A DNA stretch of 64,000 bases from Diospyros lotus (Eukaryota; Streptophyta; Magnoliopsida; Ericales; Ebenaceae). Positions within the stretch are counted from its first letter, which is position 1. Each line of letters begins with the position of its first letter. The position numbers and the translations under genes were made by a program. Below are positions 48,801 to 59,471 of the stretch, one piece after another. The stretch spans positions 7,446,907-7,510,906 of the forward strand of contig NC_068351.1 in the NCBI RefSeq assembly GCF_014633365.1, read 5' to 3'. The notes under the pieces are model-generated. The model ran no database searches. It was not told the DNA's origin and saw only the letters and a program-made list of their open reading frames with translations.

Positions 48801-50006
48801 TGGTGCAATCCTTTTGTCCTTCTCCTCAAGTACTTGGTAAATAGGCTTTTCAGGCTCCTTCCTCTGTTGTTTTAGGAGATCAATAGCATCAAGAATCTCA
48901 GCATCAGTGGGAGTGCTTGAGAGGCTGTCAACTGATTGAATACCGTCCTCCAATTCCTCTTCCTCAATCTCTTCTTCCACCTCCTCTTCTTCCTCTTCTC
49001 CTTCTTCCTCAAAGTTGGACTGATATTTTTGCAGAACCCCAAAAACATCACCATCGAGAACTTCTTTTCCAAAGGAATCAGTGTGTTCCTTTAATTCTCC
49101 TTTTGCCCACTCACCCTGGACCAAACCCCTTCTCATGTTATGACCTGCTAAATGCAGTTATTCTTTTCTGTAGGTCAAACCCCTACTTATGTTACTATAC
49201 TGTTTTGTACTTCTTGAGCCACTCAGGCACTTGGTCCACACCCATTCTACTAAAAAATTTTAAGGTTCTTGGGTGAGAGTGCAGAGGGTTTTGGACCTCT
49301 TATTACTACTTTCTGTTAAACCATCTTTCTTTTTCATCATTTTTTTCTTTAACCACTTATGCACTGTCTGGAGTTGAATTTGTCTGCCAATTCATATATG
49401 TTTGTCGAATATGATTTATTCTTATGTTATCTTAGTGGTTTCAAATTTTATTATGTCTATTTTTGGTCTCTGTAGTCCTGGTTCTGGGAGACAGCTCTTT
49501 TGGTCCAGAATTTGTTCCCCATTTAATTGTTAGATATACGCTCATTGTATAGGCAAACAAAGTTTAGTATTATATTCCTTTAGGTCATTAAATATACCAT
49601 GAATATGCAAGAGAGGTTCTTAGTTCAGTACTAATTCTTGTTTGTGCCCTTATAACGCCAGTGTGCACGAAATAGCTTTTCAGTACAGTATCTAGTTCGT
49701 ACTTAATCCACTAAACATGTTCTCGACCTGCAGGAAAACCGCTACTTCGTACAGAGAGCTGGAGGCTCGAAGAAGCAGAGTGAATGAGTTGGAGAAACTA
49801 TATATGGATATGGCTTTGCAGAAAGAGCTACAGGTATGAAAAGTTAAGATTTGGTGTTCTCCCATGCTGCTGGTTTTTATACTCGTAGTAAATGTACGCA
49901 TTTGCTGGAGCAGAAAAAGGGGAGGAAACGCAAGCTTCGTGAAGATGAGATTGTTAGTCCAACTTCTAGGCCAGTATACAAGTGGCGCGCAGAGCGAAAA
50001 CGCTGA
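42876..50006 (+). CDS. UTP11: U3 snoRNA-associated protein 11 (SSU processome)
   Basis: Eight coding exons: 42876-42931, 44137-44227, 44338-44429, 44512-44605, 44748-44827, 46607-46687, 49734-49833 and 49914-50006. They join in phase to 228 residues, the usual UTP11 length. Conserved blocks in order are AHQERAQP, then RKKFGLLEKHKDYVVRAQAY, KAAFRNPDEFYFKM, KTVGGIHK, YSQEELMLMKTQDIGYVLQK, HVYYAEDR, LPDHIKR, SYRELEARRSRVNELEKLY, GRKRKLREDEIV and the C-terminal RPVYKWRAERKR. UTP11 is a nucleolar component of the small-subunit processome needed for 18S rRNA maturation. The protein is basic and helical with no separate domain. Intron 6 (46688-49733) is enlarged by a Gypsy LTR, an SF3B2-like fragment and a 128-bp tandem duplication. 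The predicted 5' UTR is split by an intron of about 1.9 kb. Confidence 0.94.
47695..47950. repeat. 128-bp tandem duplication in UTP11 intron 6
   Basis: Two adjacent diverged units; for example GTGAAATTAAGAAACTGACTT at 47715 and GTGAAATTATGAAACTGACTT at 47843, then ATGATTGGCCA in both. They are about 85 percent alike by eye. Confidence 0.8.
48078..48407 (-). mobile_element. Gypsy LTR with adjoining 3' internal end
   Basis: 330-bp LTR on the minus strand, TGTCATGACC...GGAATGTGACA. Next to it (48408-48420) is the polypurine tract (minus strand AAGGTGGGAAAA), and beyond it, on the minus strand, the TTTCTCGGGGACAAGAAACC tail typical of Gypsy internal 3' ends; compare TTTCTCGAGGACAAGAAATT in the element at 7571. 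No second LTR was found, so the element is truncated on its 5' side. Confidence 0.7.
48700..49060 (-). pseudogene. Fragment of splicing factor SF3B2 (SF3b145/CUS1)
   Basis: An open frame on the minus strand (49136-48645) contains, from about 49055 to 48704, a clear match to a middle segment of plant SF3B2: DGDVFGV, an acidic run ending EEEELEDGIQSVDSLSSTPT, then KEPEKPIYQVLEEKDKRIAP, GTLLGTSH, GTQDRTAAAKRVDLL. SF3B2 is a U2 snRNP protein of about 580 residues, so only about a fifth is present, without the DUF382 and PSP domains. It sits antisense in UTP11 intron 6, directly upstream (in its own orientation) of a Gypsy 3' end. It is a gene fragment, perhaps captured by the retroelement, and is not a working gene. 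Confidence 0.8.
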
Positions 50007-50559
50007 AAACATGTGGCTGTTTGTCATTCTGTTTCTTATTGGATTTGTGGGTTTCTCCATCTAAGCCAGTATGGGGGAGTGTTTGAGAGAACCAGGACAG
50101 GAGGATGAAGTTAGTGTGAGCTCACCACTTAATTGATGTGCAGATGCAGAGTTTGACAAACCTACATATTCCTTGTGGAAGGTTGACTCCAATTTTATTT
50201 TATTTTTTTAATTTGGGAGCTGATTTTGTAGACTTGTGTGGAATTGTTTGAACAGAGTCCAGGGACCCTAAGCCTAAGTTTATGCTGTATCTGGTTATAT
50301 ATATTTGCAAAAGAAATTCTTAGAAAGTCTATTTCCTATCTGCTTGCCGTCGCCTATCATGGAATGTCGCCATTTTGGTCATTTCGATGGTCCATACAGT
50401 TATGGGCTTTCTTGTGAATATGTACAGCGAAATGGATTAGAATGGGCTGCGTTCATTGTCCGATGCCATGAAATGGCCAAAATGCCCTTCTTTTGAGAAG
50501 CAAAATCATTAACATGGGGGCATTTTGGTCATTTACTTGGGCACTGATAATATCATTAT

Positions 50560-51802
50560 GAGAAATTTTATTTGCGTCTTTTGCTCTTCACAATTATATT
50601 TTACTAAATTTAATATAACTAAAATAAGATGGAAGAAAAACTCATTTTTGTCCTTCATTTACAGCATGGATTTGTTATTCTCCATTTATCATCGCTGGCG
50701 ACTCCATTCGCCTCTCGTCGAAATTGCCAGCTGATCATTTCTGTTCTATTGTGATCACCAAGTTCGTCAATCGCCTTTCCTGTATCTCTTGCCAAACTTG
50801 CCTACCCATCTGCTTAGAGCATGTGTTTATTGATGTGGACTTGTTGAAATGTTTTTCTCGAACCCTAGGAAAAGCATTATACAAAATGCATTTCAGAACC
50901 ATTATTAGAAATGCATTTCTTTCTCTTTTTTCAAAGTAAGATCTATTGCCTTATTGTTTTCCTTTCTTTTTCTTTGCAAAGCCAAAGAAAAATACACGTA
51001 TCTTCTGCATTTTTTTTCTCCATCCCTCTCATAGCTTCCAAACAAAGATTTTTATAAATTCACTAATGTTCAATAAATTGTATGAAAAAAAAAATAAAAA
51101 CAACTGGTTTCTCTTTTTTTTTTTTAAACACCTAATTTGTTTTCCATCTCTTTTATCTTATCTGCGTTCAAATTGGGTGTTTCAAAAAAACTATTCTTCA
51201 ACTTTACTGACAAATAAGGTAAAAGAGATGGAAATCAAATTAGATATTCCAATTAAAAGGGAGATTAGTTGTTTTTGTTTTCCTTTTTCTCAACAATTTA
51301 TTGAAGATTAGTGAATTTATGAAAGTCTCTGTTTGGAACTTGTGAGAGGGATGGAGAAAGAAAATGTAAAGGATATATGCAAAGGAAAATAAGAAGGAAA
51401 TATATCTTACTTTGAAAAAAAAAAAAATACATTTCAAATAATGGTTTCTGAACCCTAGGATTCAAGAGAATGCACCCCAAGGTTCAAGGAGCATTTTAAC
51501 GAGTCCAGCCCTGGATTTTGGATGTCAATAAATGCGTGCTCTGAGCATATGGGCGGACGAGTTTAGCAAAAGATAAGAGAGGTAATTGGCGAGTCCAACG
51601 ATGGTGATAGGACAGAGCAAATGGACGAGCGATTTTGACGAGAGAGGCAATTAGAGTTGTCAATGATGATAAATGGAAAAACAGATCCATGACTACAAAT
51701 AAAGAGCAAAAATTAGCTTTTTTCTATCTTATTTTAGTCACATTAAATTTAATAAAATGTGACTGCAGATAGCAAAACACGTGACAGCAAATAAAATTTC
51801 CC
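50560..51802. mobile_element. Foldback Mutator-like element, 9-bp TSD
   Basis: A 1243-bp element whose halves (about 50560-51100 and 51210-51802) are reverse complements with scattered differences. Ends read GAGAAATTTTATTTGC and, reversed, GGGAAATTTTATTTGC. The flanking 9-mers TATCATTAT (50551-50559 and 51803-51811) are an exact target duplication. A 9-bp duplication with long inverted repeats is the Mutator pattern. No transposase; open frames inside are low-complexity. It lies between the 3' ends of UTP11 and L2HGDH. Confidence 0.85.
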
Positions 51803-51811
51803 TATCATTAT

Positions 51812-52728
51812 TCTAACAGTATTCACGAGACTGGTTTTGCACTATCATCATACTTGTGGAATCTTCAATAACACTGAACTGATAGAAGAATGGGTTTCAT
51901 GGGGCTAACGTGAATTTAACTTTATGCTACCAACAGCGGTACCAAGGTATAGTCTAGAAAAACCTTGGTTTGGGTGCATGAATACTAACTCCTGGAGCAT
52001 TCCGGTACATCATTGTGTCATAACATTCAATTATGAAACAAAATATGTATAATCAGTAGTAGAATCATATGTACATAATATATTTCCGAAGATGTATGAC
52101 CTAAGATTATTTTAATGCAATATGGACATAGAAAAGCACAAGCCTTAGGAACGGTTACCGTCAACTAATATCACACATTTAACCTCTATAGTGTCTAGAA
52201 GTAGCAAGAAACAGAGTTCGAATCAAACATGTTTATCGTATTAACATGACCACATTTATCTCCAAAACTACATGAGACATTCCCAATGTAACAGGTGTTC
52301 CACCAAGTTCTTGTACGCGTCGTCGTATAGCAAGATAACAGGCTTCAGCACACCTATCTGAGATCTGGAAGCATTGGCATAGTTGAATTTGAATCCATAT
52401 TCAGGACGTGGTTTTACCCTGCACCTATCAGATTCTCCACTTTTAAGTGAAATGAGAGAACACCATGAGATCATCCACATACATGGCAAAAGCAATTGAG
52501 TTGGTAGAGGAAACATTGAGATAGTGAAATGCATTTGACATCAAAGATGGATACCTCTCCAACTTTCTGGACTTCAAAGGGAATAATACTGGACTCTGAA
52601 CAAGACGACAACTTACCGAAGCCTTTATCCTAATCCCACTATGTGGGGTCAGCTGGGCTCTGAACTGACAGCCGGTAGGAAATATTAGGAAACCGAACAA
52701 TTTGATCAAACAAGTTTCTGGGTGTAGG
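51812..52728. other. Spacer and L2HGDH 3' UTR
   Basis: No independent gene recognised. The DNA next to 52728 is the likely 3' UTR of the minus-strand L2HGDH gene and carries the RTE tail fragment at 52612-52652. Confidence 0.5.
52612..52652 (-). mobile_element. RTE LINE/SINE 3'-end fragment
   Basis: On the minus strand, CAGCTGACCCCACATAGTGGGATTAGGATAAAGGC, given here only as key words GACCCCACATAGTGGGAT and AAGGC, is the conserved 3' end shared by plant RTE LINEs and their SINE partners. Isolated piece. Confidence 0.6.
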
Positions 52729-55700
52729 TTATACACTTGACAACCTGTTGGCAACATACTCTGCAATTGCCAAGCTTGAAGTTAAACCTGGTGACTCAAT
52801 TCCAAACAAGTTTACAAGGCCAGGTACTCCATGAATGTCCTCTCCCTGCAAAATAATTGAAACAGATGTGGTATTAAGGCAGGAGTACTCACCTGAAAAA
52901 CAATCTGCCAAAAGTGGGAAAAATAAATGAAAATAAAGCTCAACAGTAGTTTGCTATGTTGTTTATGGATACAATAGAAGAAAATATGAAACATCATGCT
53001 TGTTATATACTTGACATCGCATATCCAAGTGGTTTGTAGTATTAAGCGGTTAGCAGTGGGTTTTGTATGTTTGGTTCATCCAATAGCCAGGCACTGGATA
53101 CGCACTACAAATATTGTGAGCTGTCAATTGACACTCCAATATGAATCATTCAAGAACTGCCAGGAATTCTAATGACCAATACGAATCATTCGAGATCTGT
53201 CAGTAATTCTAATGAAAAATATGGGTCAGTCCAGAGGATCATCTGACTGGTCAAACAGTCATTACAGTAGGCTTACGGTGCAGAATTTCAACGTCATAGT
53301 TAAAAAACTGCTCCATCTTCAACAAGCGCATTAAGAAAAGTACCAAGGGACAACATAATAGATTAAAAGATTTAACACTCCAATGACATGCAATTCTTAT
53401 TTGAAAAATCATAAATCAAGATTTTGAATGATGTTGGTATACAGAATAGAGAGGACTAGTTAAACAGTGACAAAATGAGAAAGAAACAACCTGGATCACA
53501 AAATCAACAAACCCCTGTTTGGGACCAGAAAGTTTGGGTCGGATGCCAGCATAACCAGGCTCCAGAGATCCATCCTTCAAACTGGGATAGTACTTTCTTA
53601 TCTCTGGGTAAAATCGGTTTGCACGATCTGCATGTACAGAGTAATCAAACCTGAAGAAGGCAAGCATATAAACTTTTCTTTCAGTTATGGAAGACATAAC
53701 AGAAAATCAGAACTTATACATAATTTGATAGTTTGCTGAAGCTAAGAGGGGAAGGTAACCATATTTACATATATAATGTGAAAATGAAAATATCCACTAT
53801 CAGATGGCACTAAAAAGATCCAATATTCCTCTCCACTGCATCAGAACAACATTGTTGCTCTGGGAAGGGCTTATTAGCTCCCTATCAAGGACCAAATCTA
53901 CAATAAATGTGATGAAAATCAGACAAGAATTTTAATTCTAGTGGACATCTAAAGGCAACCTCCATACAGAGTCAAAGCAATCCAGAAAAAGAAAATAAAC
54001 AGCTTGAATAACATAAATGAACAATGAAATGATTATAGCTACCACTGATGAACATGGCTTCTCCAGCAGCCTAAAAAATGAAGATCCATTCTTCAGATAG
54101 ATAAGTTCATGTTTTCCTGGGCAATGTTATATCTTCACCCAATCAGCAGCATTCATACGTCGTTTGTCTTAATCGTGCATGATGTAAGCTTTTAATAACA
54201 TAACTTGTTTAAGATTTCTTTTGATCTCCAATCAATAGGTGTCTCAAGATATTCTCTTATACTTGTGACTTCTTGAGCTAGCACCCAAAGATTTGGCATC
54301 TATAAAAAGTATATAATACCAAAATGCTATTTAAAGTACATAGTTTATGCTATTGGAACATATGATAAGCTAGAGGTTGGAAATCCATAGACAAACATAA
54401 ATGGAGAGGACGTACATTTTCCAAAGGTAGTAAATTGAGGGCAGATGGGGTATATCTTTAGAATACAGCAATGCTTCATAAGATGAAACTCAGTGACAGT
54501 GAATGCAAAAGTTACAAATTACTGTAAATATGAGGAAGATAGCCTCCAGATATTTTAGACAGCTACTCTGACTAAATGAACAAATAATCTAATTTTTATC
54601 CAGAGTCATTTGCTACCATGAGTGTTTAGTGTAAATAGAATCACTTATCCATGCAAAATGTGCACCTTTTTTTTTTTTTTTTTGGTGGGTAACAGAAGGG
54701 GTCCAAGGTTCACCCAACTACTCCCATACAGATCCATGAACACGGACCCACACACATGGGTCAAAGGATGGCGGTCATGGCCCCTTGAAATAGCCTCGCT
54801 TGATGCTTCCATTGTTTGAACCTTGGTTCAACTCAAAGTTCTTCAAGGGTTAAATGTGCATTTATTGCAACTAACAAGCAATTTTTTTTATGTGCCTCAA
54901 TCTACACTAGCAATTTCAATACATGTAAGCTACATATTTTTCATGAGTGAACAACATGATCAGACTGCACTATGTGGAGATCTGATTGCTCTACACCATA
55001 TATGGAGTTTTAAAGAGTTCAAAATAATTGAACAAATAAATTTGTTGAATAAAAAACTTGAATTATGAAAAAACACATTAGAATCCAATGGTTTTAAATT
55101 AAGCCAACCAAAAACTATTTATGTGGAATCTAAGTTCAGTGAAAATATGTGTGGATGATATTATTGTGAAACTTAGAGATTAAGTTATCTAAAAAAACAG
55201 ATCAATTTTGATGTCTAGGATCAATTGTTTAAAAGGAATCGAAGATTAGGAGAATGCTACCTATAGAATCATAGCAAAGTATAGAACTGTGTTTAAAATT
55301 TTATGCAATTGTGAAATCCCTTTAAAGCAAAAGGGGAAGTGTTATCGGATAGCTATAAGACCATCTTTGTTGTATGACTCAAAATGTTGGACATTTAAGC
55401 GCCAATATTGGAAAACATTAGCATAGTTGAGATAAAAATGTTATGGTGGATGTGTGACCATACAAAAAACGCAAAATTAAAAAAACAAAAGGTTGGAGTA
55501 GCACTTGTCGAAGATAAGAAAAGGGAGTCACTATCAAGATAAGTTTGGACAAGTGAGAAGAAGACAGATAGAAGCACCTGTGGAGCAAAAGGATAAAATG
55601 GAGGAAATTTAAAGCAAAAGAGGGAGATGAAGACCGAAGAAGAAAATATGGCCGTGAATAGAGATGGTTGAAGATCTAGAATTTATATACCCAACCCCAA

Positions 55701-57299
55701 TCACACAACCTACTGGGGAGTAAGCCTTGTGATTGTTTGTTGTAGATAAATTTGTTGAGATTATCATTCCAACTACTTCATCAGAATTTGAACAGGAAAG
55801 TCCTTAAGTTGTTTGGTCTCTTGTTCCCCAAAAGCATATTATAGAATCAATTAACAAATAGTGGTAAGGAAATTCAACCGTGCAAACAAAATTATCAAAA
55901 AATGTCATATAAGAGGAAAGGAATAAGAAAGTTCACTTGTTCAGTAAAATTGAAGTATCACTGCCACCATTAATCCATTCAACATCAGGGCCAAATTTCA
56001 CTTGGCCATTCAAATCCAGGGTAACATGCACACCCAAGCCACCATCCTCGGGTATAGGATAAATCAAATGTCTAAATGGAGGACCTTTAGTATTTGCTAG
56101 AGTGAAGTAGCAACCACGAGCATAATATGAAGTGGGAATGAGTGCAGTATCTATGCCGCTAAATCGCTTTGCAAGGGATGGTGCACCCAAGCCTGTAGAG
56201 TTCACTACAAGCTTAGGAATAAGTACAAGCTCTGGCTGCAGGGGAAATTTCCCATCCCAGTTCTCAAGAGCCTTGCTTTCAGAAATATGAACGCAAAGAT
56301 GATTTCCTTCAAGGTGACCACCAACCACGGCAGTGTTGTAAGACAAAGTTGTTCCATAGCCCTCTGCTTCTCCCTAAACCAACAAGGGAGTGATGTTTGT
56401 AATCCATGGTAGAATCAAAGCACACAGATCAGCTCGGGAGAATAAATAAGAAAATGAATTTCATCATTTACATGAATATAAAGTTAGGTCCTGGGATGCA
56501 ATTGATCTATATACGATCAATATGGTGGCAATAAATATGGGAGGCCATACCACTAAAGTCAGCATCAGGGAATGGGTATCAATTATTCCTGACACAGGAG
56601 ATAATAAAGCTTTCGAACATTGCAGTTCGGGCTCAATTCTCAGGGCTTCATAACCTTCGATCATCCTTAGACCATCAACCCCATTTTCAATCCCACGATT
56701 CATTATGCTGTTCAACTTTGGAATCTCTGAAGATCCAGTAGCAACTATGAGCTTACCAATCTGTTTATGAGGAATATCATGTTCTCTGCAATAACTGTAC
56801 AGCAATTCTCTTCCCCTGACACAAAAAAGTGCCTGCAAACATGTTACAACGAACATTTTCTCCTCTTTAGCTTTCCATCAAAAAATCCAAGCTCCACATT
56901 AGGGTTTTCTTTCTCATTTAAGTGAAGTGGAAAAGGGACCTTGAAAGAAGAGGGAGGGTAGTAAATGCCGGCATGGATGACTTCACTGTTGCGAGAGCTG
57001 GTGCCGGTGCCGAAGGTCGGAGCGGAATCGACGAGGATCACCTTCCTTCGTTTCTTGGCGGCCAGTTCCCGCGCCACGGCGAGCCCCACCACTCCCGCCC
57101 CTATCACCAAGCAATCCACTCGCTCCCTCGCCACCGATCCTTCTTCTCCGCCATTTTTATTGCTTTGGCTGCTCAGATTCTTCGCCGATAGTAGCCTGCG
57201 ATTGGTGTTGCTAGTAGTTGCCCTCGTCGCCGACGTTATAATCCTCGTCAGTCTCAGGCGCATCATCGTGGCTTCGGTGGCGGACTTCATCGCCATCAA
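52729..57299 (-). CDS. L2HGDH: L-2-hydroxyglutarate dehydrogenase, mitochondrial
   Basis: Five coding exons on the minus strand: 57299-56940, 56832-56551, 56373-55937, 53650-53491 and 52845-52729, giving 451 residues in phase. Residues 1 to about 55 are rich in Arg, Ser and Thr without acidic residues, as in a mitochondrial targeting peptide. The FAD-binding Rossmann motif is [17 protein letters not shown] (63-79), followed by the conserved [17 protein letters not shown]. Later blocks are [95 protein letters not shown] and [20 protein letters not shown]. The enzyme oxidises L-2-hydroxyglutarate, a side product of central metabolism, to 2-oxoglutarate with FAD as cofactor. Intron 3 (2.3 kb) contains an old LINE. 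A second ATG at residue 2 or 4 could also start translation. Confidence 0.95.
54666..54832 (-). mobile_element. Possible SINE-like insert with poly-A end
   Basis: On the plus strand a T17 run is followed by about 150 bases ending at TTGAACCTTGGTTCAA, a 7-bp-arm palindrome. Read on the minus strand this is a short unit ending in poly-A, as for a SINE. No convincing A and B boxes or target duplication; in L2HGDH intron 3. Confidence 0.3.
55058..55745 (+). mobile_element. Decayed RTE-type LINE
   Basis: Follows the same path as the LINE at 25000 with many more frameshifts: [13 protein letters not shown] near 55080, a counterpart of [17 protein letters not shown] near 55340, [11 protein letters not shown] near 55440, then IEAPVE...MEE near 55570. 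It ends in a CAACCTACTGGGGAGTAAG...TTGTTTGTTG tail. It is antisense to L2HGDH within its third intron and clearly older than the copy at 25000. Confidence 0.72.
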
Positions 57300-57429
57300 T
57301 AATCATCCAGGGAAAATTGCAAGAATAGGAATTTTGTCGGGAGAATAATGAAAAATAGGATAAAGCTAGTTGTGCATAAGAGGATGTACATATAACTTTA
57401 CAGAATTATTGAATTATTAAATGATCAAA

Positions 57430-57901
57430 TTATGCCTCAGTTCAACCCAACATATTCTCCCTCTTGCCTTGTCTCGCCTCGCCTCTACTCTCCTCTTTTC
57501 TGTCTCTCTCTCGTGCTCGCCTCTACACCTCGCCCTCGCCCTCGCCCTCACCCTCGCTCTCGTCGCTGCTCTTTCTCTCATTTGTCTCTCTCTCCTCTAT
57601 CTCTCTCTCACGCTCGTCTCTGCGCTTTGCCATCGCCCTCACCGCTTGCCGATCGCCGTCGCCCGCTGTACCCTGGTTGGTTTGGGTGGTCGCCGGTTGT
57701 TGGAGATTATAGCAATGAGGAGGCAAGGCGGCAAGGCGCAGAGACGAGAAGGCGAGGCGACGGGAGACGGTGAGGTTACAGGCGAAGACGAGGCGGGCAG
57801 CGAGAGAGAGATGGGGTGAACAAATCGCGATATATCACGATTTTTTGATGTCAAAATCTCGCGATATATCACGTTTGTGAAGGGGTTTTGTGAACCCCTT
57901 C
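57430..57901. repeat. GC-rich low-complexity spacer
   Basis: Contains a CGCCCT/CACCCT run (57525-57560), CTCTCT stretches and GGCGA/GGCAA words. It ends with two copies of TCGCGATATATCACG (about 57827 and 57868) and a near-palindrome AAGGGGTT..AACCCCTT. Open frames here are low-complexity in every reading and are not called as genes. It may include part of the L2HGDH promoter. Confidence 0.5.
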
Positions 57902-58181
57902 TGTACAAATAGTGCGATCCTAGAAAATATGACACCCTAATTTCTTTTTTACAAAATTAAGACTTTTGAAATAGATAATGGCAAAAATACCTTTATTCCT
58001 TTCTTCCTCATTAATTCATTGTTCTCTTTCGTTTCTAATTTTCGTTCTTTCACACCACCACATTTCATCACTGTATATAATGGAATACATCATCGGAGTT
58101 AGCTTTTTCTAGAAGCACGGAAAGGAGATCCAAATAACTTATAATTGTTGAATCTTTGATTCAACACGTAAACTTTTATGC

Positions 58182-58255
58182 AAGTGAAAATGCTCATTAT
58201 TGTTAATATTTTTGGTCCAAGTAAAAATGCTCATTATTGTTAATATTTTTGGTCC
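58182..58255. repeat. 37-bp tandem duplication
   Basis: Two adjacent units, AAGTGAAAATGCTCATTATT and AAGTAAAAATGCTCATTATT onward, identical apart from one base; inside the left foldback arm only. Confidence 0.92.
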
Positions 58256-58384
58256 ATGCATAACACATAAAGTGGAGTGTCTCATGAAAGTGAATAACAA
58301 GTTACAGGAAATTAATGTTACTTTGTATGTTTCGTCCACATTGTAACATAAATCATTTTATATTTATGTGTAATTCTTGTTATT

Positions 58385-58862
58385 ATTGATATATGTTTAA
58401 CCAATCGATATCTATAACAGATATCCTTGACTCGATATCTTTAAACAATCGTATTTTACAATAGATATCTACAACGATATATTTGAACCGATGTCTTTAA
58501 ACCAATGTATTTGAAATAATATATTTGCACCGATATTTATCAACAATCGATATCTTTTAACTTATATATTTGTACCGATATCTTTTAACATATATATTTG
58601 AATCGATATTTTTAGACCAATATCTTTGTATATATATTTTTGCACCGATATTTATCAACAACTGATATATTTGAACCGATTTGTTTAACATATATATTTG
58701 CACCAACATCTATCAACAACTAATATTTTTAGGCCGATGTCTTTAACATATATCTTTACATCGATATATTTGAACATATATTTTTGCACCAATATATTTG
58801 AATTGATATACATTAACAATCGATATCTATAATAGATATCTACAATCAATATATAAAACTGA
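58385..58862. repeat. Degenerate (CGATATCT..)n array
   Basis: About 480 bases made of variants of CGATAT(C/T) and ATATATTTG(C/A)ACCGATAT, at irregular intervals of about 20 bases, occupying the loop of the foldback element. Confidence 0.75.
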
Positions 58863-59471
58863 CATATTTTGATAATCATTGTGCTTATTCGATGGAGAAC
58901 TTGTAAAAGTTAAATAAATACAAAATATAGAATAAAATAGCAGCTTAGGCAGAGAAAACAAGACGCACAACCGCTGTGTGTGACAGACTTTAAAAGTCTT
59001 ATCAACAAATTAATCAACGAGGAATAAAAAACGTCATTTTTCCTTTTCAATGGTACATAACACATAAAATGGTTTAAATTACAAAGTGGATGAAACATAC
59101 AAAGTAGCATTAATTTTTTTATAACTTTTTATCCACTTTAAATGTTGCGTACGAATCAAATATATTAATAACAACGAATATCCCTATTTGCGTAAAAGTT
59201 CGCGTTTTGGACCAAAGATCCAACAGCAATGGAAGTTGTTTGGGTCTCATAACTTTTCGTATCTCTAGAAAAAGCTGACTCTAGTGACTCATTTCATCGT
59301 ATGTGATGATGTGAATGAATGAAGATTAAAAATAGAAGAGAATTATAAATTGACAAGAAAGAAATAGACAAATGTATTTTTGTCCTTATCTATTTCGAAA
59401 GTCATAATTTTATAAAAATAAATAAATAAATAAAGTGTCCTATTTTTCATTAAACTCTCACTATTTTTACA

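Larger units (their letters stand above)
57902..59471. mobile_element. Long foldback element upstream of L2HGDH
   Basis: Arms of about 450 bp (57902-58375 and 59035-59471) are reverse complements with many substitutions. The outer ends are TGTACAAATAGTG (left) and, reversed, TGTAAAAATAGTG (right). Matched inner words include GAAATAGATAA, TCTAGAAAAAGCT, and AATTAATGTTACTTTGTATG against AATTAATGCTACTTTGTATG. The middle holds the CGATATC-rich array. The build suggests a Mutator-like foldback; the right end could extend to GGGAAATTTGTAAAAATAG. A target duplication was not found, so the left end may be eroded. Confidence 0.65.

Noticed and set aside
49116..49200. Repeated words CCAAACCCCTTCTCATGTTA and TCAAACCCCTACTTATGTTA next to the SF3B2 fragment
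   Set aside because: Imperfect and only about 60 bases apart on the same side of the insert, so they cannot flank it as a duplication.
50860..51460. 11-bp direct repeat GAACCCTAGGA as a target duplication of a smaller MITE
   Set aside because: The inverted arms continue well beyond it on both sides, and the true ends carry a clean 9-bp duplication at 50551 and 51803.
52443..52766. Minus-strand frame containing YVDDLMVFSH, resembling a Copia reverse transcriptase motif
   Set aside because: No other RT block lies in order around it, and it overlaps the 3' flank of L2HGDH; a single short match is not enough.
57421..57819. Two overlapping open frames of more than 110 codons upstream of L2HGDH
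   Set aside because: Both come from CT- and CGCCCT-rich low-complexity DNA that is open in several frames, without domains.
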